Source: Tardiphaga sp.
GTDB lineage: Bacteria; Pseudomonadota; Alphaproteobacteria; Rhizobiales; Xanthobacteraceae
Direction: 5' to 3'
NCBI GenBank assembly: GCA_028290325.1
Contig: JAQGJY010000106.1
Coordinates: 1-12,638 of the forward strand
Length of the DNA stretch: 12,638 nt
Shown: positions 5,856 to 12,182 of the stretch, piece after piece
How positions within the stretch are numbered: position 1 is the first letter of the stretch
Layout: each line of letters starts with the position of its first letter
Position numbers and translations under genes: made by a program
The notes under the pieces: model-generated
What the model was told of the DNA's origin: nothing
Seen by the model: only the letters and a program-made list of their open reading frames with translations
The model's database searches: none

Positions 5856-7484
5856 ATGGCGACCGATCCCATGCGACGACCGACCACCCTCTTGCGCGTG
5901 CTGAAGGAAACCGGCCCCGTCGTCGCGGTGGTGGTCGCCGGGCTGTTTCTGCTTGGGCTCGCGGCGCCGGCGGCGGCGCAGTTTTTCCCGTTTTTTGGCG
6001 GCGGCCAGCCGCAACGTCAGGCGCCACGCGGCGGGGGTGGATTTTTTGGCGGCGGCGATAGCCCGTTTTTCTCGCCGTTCCAGCAACAACAGCCGCGTCG
6101 GCAGGCGCCGCGCGAGGACTTTTCCCGCGCCCCACAGTCCGACAAGCGCGATAGCCTCGCCGAACGCAACGTGCTGGTGCTCGGCGATGCGATGGCCGAC
6201 TGGCTTGGCTACGGTCTCGACGAGGCTTACGCCGAACAACCTGACATGGGCGTCATCCGCAAACACAAGACCGTCTCGGGTCTGATCCGCTATCAGCCGA
6301 AGGGCGAGCCGGCCGATTGGGCGGCGGCGGCGAAAGGCATCCTGGCGCAGGAAAATCCGAACGCCATCGTGGTGATGCTCGGATTGCAGGATCGGGTCTC
6401 GCTACGTGAGCCCGCCGCCGACAAATCCGGCGAGAAGAAACCTGCCCGAGCCGGCAAACCGGACGACAAGCCGGATGCTGAATTGAGCGACGACGACCCA
6501 GCGGACTCGTCGCCGATCATCGCGCCGGAACGGGGCAGCCGGACCCCGACCGCCGGCATGGTGGAGTTTCGCGACGATCGCTGGGTCGAGCTTTATTCGA
6601 AGAAGATCGATGAGATGATCGCGGTCGTCAAAAGCAAGGGCGTCCCGGTGCTGTGGGTTGGCCTGCCGGCCGTGCGCGGTATCAAGGCGACCTCGGACAT
6701 GCTGTTTCTGAACGGGCTGTACCGCGCCGCCGCCGACCGCGCCGGCATCACCTACGTCGATGTCTGGGACGGCTTCGTCGATGAAGCCGGGCGCTTCCTG
6801 CAACAGGGCCCGGATTTCGAGGGCCAGATTCGCCGGCTGCGCTCCTATGACGGCGTCTATTTCACCAAGGCCGGCGCGCGCAAGCTGGCGCATTACACCG
6901 AACGCGAAATTACCCGCGTGCTGGCCTCGCCCAATGCGCCGGTAACGTTGCCGAGCGAGACCACCGGGCCCGAGGTCGAGGTCAAGCCGGACGGTCCGGC
7001 GCCGCGCCCGCTGGCCGGGCCGATCATCCCGCTGGTGGTGTCGTCGGTCGGGACCGATCAACTGCTCGGCGGCCCCGGTGCGCGCCCTGTCGCCACCGAT
7101 CAACTGGTATCGCGGACGCTGGTGCGTGGCGAACCGCTGGTGGCGCCCGCCGGCCGCGCCGACGATGCCGCATGGCCGCGCCGCGAGGTTGGTCGCGAGG
7201 CCGCGCCACGCGGCGGTGACATGCCTGTCGCGACGGCCTCGCCCGATGGCGCCGCATCTGGCATCGCACCGGTCATGGCGCCGGCCGCGCTGCCGAAGGC
7301 GCCGCGCAAGATCCGTCCGAACAACCCGATTGCGCAGCCGCAGCAGCCGTCATTTCCAAGCTTCTTCAGCTTCGGTGGACCTCAACATCCGCAGCCGGCG
7401 CAACGCCCGCGCCCCGCGCCGCCCGGCCCGCGTCAGCAGACCGGCTTCGGCCCGTCAGCTGGGATTTCGGGATTTTTCCGCTAA
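5856..7484 (+). CDS. Exported DUF459 / SGNH-hydrolase-like protein, probable pseudoenzyme, 542 aa
   Basis: An N-terminal signal peptide or anchor is seen (hydrophobic stretch about residues 24-41 ending APAAA, then Gln42). Next comes a low-complexity linker rich in Phe, Gly, Gln and Arg (about 42-95), an SGNH-like fold (about 105-355) and a long Pro/Ala/Arg-rich tail to the end. SGNH block I reads VLVLGDAMADWL, with Ala112 where the nucleophile Ser of GDS belongs. Block III reads MLGLQDR, with Gln178 in place of Asn. Block V reads YDGVYFTKAG, with Asp332 kept but Tyr335 where the His of DGxHF would be. The fold contains a charged insertion at about 190-230. The overall sequence matches the DUF459 proteins I remember from Bradyrhizobium relatives. 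The start is uncertain: ATG 5856 is used; ATG 5871 would give a tighter signal peptide. It lies 72 bp after the lytic transglycosylase gene in the same direction, suggesting an envelope role. Function unknown. Confidence 0.82.
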   Translation: MATDPMRRPTTLLRVLKETGPVVAVVVAGLFLLGLAAPAAAQFFPFFGGGQPQRQAPRGGGGFFGGGDSPFFSPFQQQQPRRQAPREDFSRAPQSDKRDSLAERNVLVLGDAMADWLGYGLDEAYAEQPDMGVIRKHKTVSGLIRYQPKGEPADWAAAAKGILAQENPNAIVVMLGLQDRVSLREPAADKSGEKKPARAGKPDDKPDAELSDDDPADSSPIIAPERGSRTPTAGMVEFRDDRWVELYSKKIDEMIAVVKSKGVPVLWVGLPAVRGIKATSDMLFLNGLYRAAADRAGITYVDVWDGFVDEAGRFLQQGPDFEGQIRRLRSYDGVYFTKAGARKLAHYTEREITRVLASPNAPVTLPSETTGPEVEVKPDGPAPRPLAGPIIPLVVSSVGTDQLLGGPGARPVATDQLVSRTLVRGEPLVAPAGRADDAAWPRREVGREAAPRGGDMPVATASPDGAASGIAPVMAPAALPKAPRKIRPNNPIAQPQQPSFPSFFSFGGPQHPQPAQRPRPAPPGPRQQTGFGPSAGISGFFR

Positions 7485-8236
7485 TCCCGATCCGCCGTAT
7501 CGAAGCTCTGCAGTGAACTCGGCACCAGCACCGGCTTCAGCGCCGGGATCAGCCGCGTGCGTTCCCGGCGAACGGGAATCCCGCGATAGACCTGTTTGGT
7601 CGCCTCGACGATATGAACGCCGGCGAAAGGCAGCGCCAGCCTGTCGCCGGCGCGCTCCCACGCCATGGCCGACTTCAGAAACCAACCGCGCCCGATCGGC
7701 GGCATAAACAATGCCTCGCTCCAGGCCGATGGCGTGAACCAGGTCTGGCGCAGCAATTGCGTAATCTGCGATCGTGAATAGGGCCGGCCATGACCGAACG
7801 GCGTATGGTCGGTCCGGGTCCAGATGCCGCGCCGGTTCGGGATCACCGCCAGCAGCCGGCCGTTCGGCGCCAGAACGCGCCACATCTCACGCAACAACGC
7901 CTCGGGGTTGTCGGCCATCTCGATGGAGTGAACCATCAAGATCCGGTCCATCGCCGCATCCGGCAACGGGAGCGACATCTGATCGACCAATGCCGCAAGC
8001 GTGGGGCGTTCGGTCGGCCATTTCAGCACGCCCTGCGCGGCCGGCATGAAGGCGAGGCAGCGCTCCGTCGTCTCACGAAACAGGCCGAGATAGGGCGTCG
8101 GATAGCCGATGCCGAGCACGCGCTGACCGTTGGCGTGGGGCCAGCGCGCCTCGATGCCGCGATTGATCAGCCGCCGCGCCGTGATGCCGAGGCGTTGCGA
8201 ATAGAAATTCCGGAGGTCGATGACGTCGATGGACAT
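7481..8236 (-). CDS. Class I SAM-dependent methyltransferase-like protein, 251 aa
   Basis: A Methyltransf_11-type Rossmann protein. The usual motif I (GxGxG) is replaced by VLGIGYPTP (40-48). The later parts are well kept: an acidic LPLPDAAMDRILMVHSIE segment (about 90-107), then LREMWRVLAPNGRLLAVIPNR (about 115-135), typical of post-motif III strands. The C-terminal part contains a WSEALFMPP segment and a basic end. There is no signal peptide. The substrate cannot be told. It could be a metabolite or lipid methyltransferase, or have weak SAM binding because of the altered glycine loop. The ATG at 8236 lies just after the initial MSIDVIDLRNFY; no clear Shine-Dalgarno is visible. It is divergent from gloB across about 100 bp, an arrangement I recall as common in Rhizobiales. 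Its TAG stop and the TAA stop of the DUF459 gene overlap in the bases CTAA. Confidence 0.85.
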   Translation of the reverse strand: MSIDVIDLRNFYSQRLGITARRLINRGIEARWPHANGQRVLGIGYPTPYLGLFRETTERCLAFMPAAQGVLKWPTERPTLAALVDQMSLPLPDAAMDRILMVHSIEMADNPEALLREMWRVLAPNGRLLAVIPNRRGIWTRTDHTPFGHGRPYSRSQITQLLRQTWFTPSAWSEALFMPPIGRGWFLKSAMAWERAGDRLALPFAGVHIVEATKQVYRGIPVRRERTRLIPALKPVLVPSSLQSFDTADRD

Positions 8237-8338
8237 GGCGAAATTCTATCACGACCCGGGGCAGCGGCCCATTGCGGCATTGCCGCGACGGGTGAGAGGC
8301 CATATCTGGAAGCTCGAAAACAACGAAAGAGACCCATG

Positions 8339-9106
8339 ATGGCCGCCGAAATTCGCCTGTTCCCCTGCCTTGACGATAATTTCGGCTATCTGATCCACGA
8401 TCCCGTCAGCAAGGCGACCGCCGCGATCGACGCTCCGGAAGCGGGCCCGATCATCGCGGCGTTGGACAAGGAAGGCTGGACGCTGACCGACATTCTGGTG
8501 ACCCATCACCATGGCGACCACGTCGGCGGCATTGCCGAGCTGAAGCAGAAATACACCTGCCGCGTCGTTGCCCCGCATGACAAGAAAGCCGAGATCAAGC
8601 AGGTCGATGTTCGGGTCAAGGAAGGCGACCGCGTGATGGTCGGCGGCCTCACCGCGCGCGTCATCGAAACGCCGGGCCATACGCTCGACCATATCACTTA
8701 CGTGTTCGACGACGACAAAGCCGTGTTCTCCGCCGACGCGCTGTTTTCGATCGGCTGCGGCCGGGTGTTCGAAGGCAGCTATCCGATGATGTGGGACTCG
8801 CTGCTGAAACTGCGCGCGCTGCCGGACAATTTCAAAGTCTATTGCGGCCACGAATACACCGCCTCGAACGTCAAATTCGCATTGGGAATCGAGCCGGACA
8901 ATGCCGCGCTGAAGGCGCGCGCCGCGGAGGTGAGCAAGCTTCGCGCCGACGGCAAGCCGACGATCCCGGTCACGATCGGCGACGAGAAGAAAGCCAATAC
9001 GTTCCTGCGCGCCGACGTGGCGTCGGTCGCCGAAGCCGTCGGCCTCGCCGGCAAGAGCGCGGCCGAGGTGTTCGGCGAATTGCGCGAGCGCAAGAACAAA
9101 GGCTGA
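8339..9106 (+). CDS. gloB: Hydroxyacylglutathione hydrolase (glyoxalase II)
   Basis: Hydrolyses S-D-lactoylglutathione to D-lactate and glutathione, the second step of methylglyoxal detoxification in the cytoplasm. The 255-residue protein matches the family length. The metallo-beta-lactamase core shows THHHGDH (55-61), the binuclear metal motif, then GHTLDHI, SADALFSIGCGRVFEG and YCGHEYTASN, the last two being GloB hallmarks; the C-terminal HAGH_C helical part is present. ATG 8339 is preferred over the overlapping ATG 8336 because GAAAGAGA (8325-8332) is then 6 nt upstream and the start MAAEIRLF is the family's usual one. The open frame extends far upstream (to 7790), but that part overlaps the opposite methyltransferase and is a shadow. 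It is followed after only 4 bp by hemF, so the two are probably co-transcribed. Confidence 0.97.
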   Translation: MAAEIRLFPCLDDNFGYLIHDPVSKATAAIDAPEAGPIIAALDKEGWTLTDILVTHHHGDHVGGIAELKQKYTCRVVAPHDKKAEIKQVDVRVKEGDRVMVGGLTARVIETPGHTLDHITYVFDDDKAVFSADALFSIGCGRVFEGSYPMMWDSLLKLRALPDNFKVYCGHEYTASNVKFALGIEPDNAALKARAAEVSKLRADGKPTIPVTIGDEKKANTFLRADVASVAEAVGLAGKSAAEVFGELRERKNKG

Positions 9107-9110
9107 TCCG

Positions 9111-9995
9111 ATGACCGCCGTCATGACATCCATTGCCGAGACGCAGCGCGCGCAGGCAAAGGCCTGGTTCGAATCGCTGCGCGATCAAATCTGCGCCGAG
9201 GTCGAGGCGATCGAGCGCGACGCGCCGCGGGAGCTGTTTCCCGGCGTGCCCGCGACTTTCACGTTCAAGCCGTGGACGCGAGCGACCGGCAGCGGCGGTG
9301 GCACCGGTGGTTTTCTGTCGGGCGGACGGCTCTTTGAAAGGATCGGCATCCACACGTCATCGGCCAATGGCCGGCTGACGCCGGAGATGGCGAAGAACCT
9401 GCCGGGTGACGGCGTCCAGCTCGATTACGTGTCGACCAGCATCAGCCTCATCATGCATCCGCGCAGTCCGCTGGTGCCGACCGTGCATATGAACACGCGG
9501 TTTCTCTCGACCGCGCAGGCCTGGTTCGGCGGCGGCGCGGACCTGACGCCGATGCTGCCGGAGCAACGCACCGATGACGCGCCGGACACCGTGACGTTTC
9601 ACGCCGCGATGCGCCGCGCCTGCGACGCGCATGACCCGGCCTACTATGACAAGTTCAAGGAGTGGGCGGACCGCTATTTCTTTCTGCCGCATCGTGGCAC
9701 CGCGCGCGGCGTCGGCGGCATCTTCTACGATCATCTCAACACCGGCGACTTCGACAAGGACTTCGCGTTCACGCGCGACGTTGGACTGGCGTTGCTCGAT
9801 GTCTATCCGCGCATCGTGCGCGAGCGCATGACGCAGCCGTGGACGGAAGCGCAACGCGCGCAGCAGCTCGCGACGCGTGGGCTCTATGTCGAGTTCAATC
9901 TCTTGTACGACAAGGGCACGATGTTCGGCCTGCAAACCGGCGGCAACGTCGAAACGATTTTGTCATCGATGCCGCCACTGGTCAGCTGGGGATAG
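9111..9995 (+). CDS. hemF: Oxygen-dependent coproporphyrinogen III oxidase
   Basis: Decarboxylates coproporphyrinogen III to protoporphyrinogen IX using O2, in heme (and, if present, bacteriochlorophyll) synthesis. The 294-residue protein spans the whole family. Visible hallmarks are GGGTGGFLSGG-like glycine sequence near residue 63, VHMNTRFL, WFGGGADLTPM, the signature W-A-D-R-Y-F-F-L-P-H-R (about 184-195) leading into RGVGGIFYDHLN, and C-terminal FGLQTGGNVE. His194 is retained. The residue four past it is Thr197 in HRGTARG, where I remember Glu in the family signature HRxExRG. It ends shortly after SSMPPLVSW, like other alphaproteobacterial forms and shorter than E. coli HemF. AAAGG (9098-9102) lies 8 nt before the ATG. 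It is downstream of gloB by 4 bp and upstream of hemE by 150 bp. Confidence 0.96.
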   Translation: MTAVMTSIAETQRAQAKAWFESLRDQICAEVEAIERDAPRELFPGVPATFTFKPWTRATGSGGGTGGFLSGGRLFERIGIHTSSANGRLTPEMAKNLPGDGVQLDYVSTSISLIMHPRSPLVPTVHMNTRFLSTAQAWFGGGADLTPMLPEQRTDDAPDTVTFHAAMRRACDAHDPAYYDKFKEWADRYFFLPHRGTARGVGGIFYDHLNTGDFDKDFAFTRDVGLALLDVYPRIVRERMTQPWTEAQRAQQLATRGLYVEFNLLYDKGTMFGLQTGGNVETILSSMPPLVSWG

Positions 9996-10000
9996 TGTCC

Positions 10001-10030
10001 GTCATCGCGAGGAACGGCATTCCTCGGCGT
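10001..10030. repeat. REP-like palindrome in the hemF-hemE spacer
   Basis: GTCATCG precedes a perfect 7-bp inverted repeat, CGAGGAA (10008-10014) and TTCCTCG (10020-10026), with loop CGGCA. The left arm resembles the widespread intergenic repeat starting CGTCATTGCGAGGA that I recall from Bradyrhizobium and other genomes. It starts a few bases after the hemF stop and has no T-run. It may stabilise the gloB-hemF mRNA end or be a repeat remnant. Copy number cannot be judged from one window. Confidence 0.5.
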
Positions 10031-10040
10031 CCAGAAGACG

Positions 10041-10050
10041 ATGCATGCAT
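10041..10050. repeat. 10-bp palindrome ATGCATGCAT
   Basis: A fully self-complementary decamer, 14 bp beyond the REP-like hairpin and 96 bp before the hemE start. It could be a transcription-factor site or chance; no known motif is matched. Confidence 0.25.
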
Positions 10051-10134
10051 TCCAAAGTCCGCTCCTGTCGCGCGCGGTTTCCAAGACCGTGTCCGCCGTG
10101 TATCACCCAGCTTAACAGTCCTATCGATCATCAT

Positions 10135-10148
10135 GGAAACGCCTTGTG
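10135..10148 (+). promoter_or_regulatory. hemE: Ribosome binding site and GTG start of hemE
   Basis: GGAAA at 10135-10139, then 6 nt, then GTG at 10146-10148. This supports the non-ATG start that yields the conserved N-terminus. Confidence 0.6.
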
Positions 10149-11192
10149 ACACAGGCCACCGCGACCAAACCGTTTGTTGACGTTCTGGCTGGCCACCGCC
10201 AGACCACGCCGCCTTTGTGGATGATGCGGCAGGCCGGCCGTTATCTGCCGGAATATCGTGAGATCCGCGCCAAAGCTGGCGGGTTCCTCGACCTGTGTTT
10301 CAATCCGGATTTCGCCGCCGAAGTGACGTTGCAACCGATCCGCCGCTTCAACTTCGATGCTGCGATCATCTTCTCCGATATTCTGGTGATCCCCTTCGCG
10401 CTCGGCCGGTCCGTGCGCTTCGAGGTCGGTGAAGGGCCGCGTCTCGATCCGCTCGATACGCCGGACAAGGTAGCGACGCTGTCGCCCGAGGCAGACATGG
10501 CGAAGCTCGAACCCGTCTTTGAGACCCTGCGCCGGGTCCGCGCGCAACTCGACCCCAGGATCGCGCTGATCGGCTTTTGCGGCGCGCCGTGGACGGTGGC
10601 CACCTACATGGTCGCGGGCCAAGGCACGCCGGATCAGGGCCCGGCGCGGATGCTGGCCTATCGTCATCCCGAGGCGTTCCAAAAGATCATCGACACCGTG
10701 GTCGAGAATTCGATTCAGTATCTGCTTCGGCAGTTGAAGGCCGGCGCCGACGTGCTGCAAATCTTCGACACCTGGGCCGGCATCCTGCCGCCGCGCGAAT
10801 TTCAGCGCTGGTCGGTCGAACCGACCAAGCGCATCGTCGAGGGCGTCCGCGCGCAGGTGCCGGACGCGCGGATCATCGGCTTTCCGCGCGGCGCCGGCGC
10901 GCAGCTACCGCATTATGTCGAAGCGACCGGCGTCAACGGCGTCAGCATCGACTGGGGGGCCGAGCCGGCCTTCATTCGCGACAACGTCCAGAGCAAGGTC
11001 GTGGTGCAGGGCAATCTCGATCCGCTGGCGCTGATCGCCGGCGGCGCGGCGCTCGATCGCGCGGTCGATGACGTGCTGGAAAACTACGCCGGCGGACGGC
11101 TGATCTTCAATCTCGGTCATGGCATCCAGCCGGAAACTCCGGTCGCCCATGTCGAGCAGATGGTGAAGCGCGTCCGGGCGTTTCGGGGCTGA
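10146..11192 (+). CDS. hemE: Uroporphyrinogen decarboxylase
   Basis: Removes four carboxyls from the acetate side chains of uroporphyrinogen III to give coproporphyrinogen III, the substrate of the HemF encoded just upstream. The 348-residue length is typical. The N-terminal family signature PLWMMRQAGRYLPEYR is at about 23-38, the catalytic Asp of FSDIL at 78, and the second signature GFCGAPWT...YMVAG at 143-158. Near the end are FNLGHGI and TPVAHVEQMV, as expected. The start is GTG at 10146, supported by GGAAA (10135-10139) 6 nt upstream; no in-frame ATG fits, because the second signature-bearing residues begin soon after. It is in the same direction as hemF, but the 150-bp spacer suggests its own promoter or a partial operon. 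It is convergent with hemC, with stops 18 bp apart. Confidence 0.97.
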   Translation: MTQATATKPFVDVLAGHRQTTPPLWMMRQAGRYLPEYREIRAKAGGFLDLCFNPDFAAEVTLQPIRRFNFDAAIIFSDILVIPFALGRSVRFEVGEGPRLDPLDTPDKVATLSPEADMAKLEPVFETLRRVRAQLDPRIALIGFCGAPWTVATYMVAGQGTPDQGPARMLAYRHPEAFQKIIDTVVENSIQYLLRQLKAGADVLQIFDTWAGILPPREFQRWSVEPTKRIVEGVRAQVPDARIIGFPRGAGAQLPHYVEATGVNGVSIDWGAEPAFIRDNVQSKVVVQGNLDPLALIAGGAALDRAVDDVLENYAGGRLIFNLGHGIQPETPVAHVEQMVKRVRAFRG

Positions 11193-11210
11193 GACGGTCG
11201 CGTGCCAAAA

Positions 11211-12182
11211 TCATATCGCCGGTCGCGTCCGCGCGATGATCGCGCCGGCTCCCTGATCGAGTAGATCGAGCCCAACGGCGCGGCCGAGCTCGCGCGGCCG
11301 GTCCGCGGGGCCGTCGCGCCTTACCTCGATGAAACTGCCGCCGGTCTCGTCCAACGCGGACGCCGTCAACGTCATCCGCATGCCATCGATCTCGGCATAC
11401 GCGGCGATCGGCGAATTGCAGTGACCGTTCAAGACCCAGAGCACCTCACGCTCGGCGTCGGCGCACAGATGTGCGCGCGGGTCGTCGATCAGCGCGAGGT
11501 ATTGTCTCGTCCGCCAATCGGTCGCCGCACATTCGACCGCGACGATGCCCTGCCCGGCGGCGGGCAACATCTCGCGCACGGTGAAATCATGCGCGATCCG
11601 GGTGGCGAATCCGACGCGCTCAAGTCCCGACCGCGCCATGATCAGCGCATCGGCGGGGCCGACCTCGCCGCCGCCGGGCAATCGCTGCATTTCGTTGTTG
11701 TCGAGCTTGCGGATGCGCGTATCGGCGGCGCCGCGAAAATGGATGATCTCGACGTCGGGAAACAGCCGACGCGCATAGGCCGCGCGCCGCACGGCATTGG
11801 TGCCGATCTTGAACCCCTTGCCGCGCGAGGCCTTCATCGCCTCCAGCGTCACGCCGGGCCGGACCACCAGCGCGTCGGTCGGCGGATCGCGCGCCAGCGT
11901 CGCGCCGATCACGAGGCCCGGCGTGTCCTCGTTGCCCGGCATGTCCTTCAACGAATGCATCGCGGCGTGGAGCCGACCGGCAGTCACCGCCGCGCGGATT
12001 TCCTCCACGAAAGCACCGCCCTTGCCGCCGTGGCGCAGCAATTTGCTGGTCTGATCGCGATCCCCGATCGTCTCGAACTTGACGATCTCGACATCGAGTT
12101 CCGAAGCCGCCACCGACAATTGCCGCGCGATGTCCTCGGTCTGCGCCAGCGCCATCGTGCTCTTGCGCGTGCCGATACGCAT
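11211..12182 (-). CDS. hemC: Hydroxymethylbilane synthase (porphobilinogen deaminase)
   Basis: Joins four porphobilinogens into hydroxymethylbilane in the cytoplasm, early in tetrapyrrole synthesis. The 323-residue protein opens with the family hallmark MRIGTRKSTMALAQ. It continues with HSLKDMP (the catalytic-region DMP), a KIGTNAVRR-type segment with RRAAYARRL, and AAGQGIVAVEC. The cofactor-attachment signature is EREVLWVLNGHCNSPI, with Cys255 as the dipyrromethane anchor; the residue before it is His where Gly, Ser or Ala is usual. ATG at 12182 is chosen: GGGAG (12188-12192, minus strand) lies 5 nt upstream, and the in-frame extension to 12263 is unlike the family. It is convergent with hemE. 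In related alphaproteobacteria the gene upstream and divergent is often tsaD, but no tsaD start is visible here. Confidence 0.97.
   Translation of the reverse strand: MRIGTRKSTMALAQTEDIARQLSVAASELDVEIVKFETIGDRDQTSKLLRHGGKGGAFVEEIRAAVTAGRLHAAMHSLKDMPGNEDTPGLVIGATLARDPPTDALVVRPGVTLEAMKASRGKGFKIGTNAVRRAAYARRLFPDVEIIHFRGAADTRIRKLDNNEMQRLPGGGEVGPADALIMARSGLERVGFATRIAHDFTVREMLPAAGQGIVAVECAATDWRTRQYLALIDDPRAHLCADAEREVLWVLNGHCNSPIAAYAEIDGMRMTLTASALDETGGSFIEVRRDGPADRPRELGRAVGLDLLDQGAGAIIARTRPAI

Noticed and set aside
7790..8338. N-terminal extension of gloB
   Set aside because: It overlaps the opposite methyltransferase gene. GloB proteins begin at the MAAEIRLF segment, which has its own ribosome site.
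8249..9133. A 294-codon open frame opposite gloB
   Set aside because: Antisense to an unmistakable glyoxalase II; no domain in the translation.
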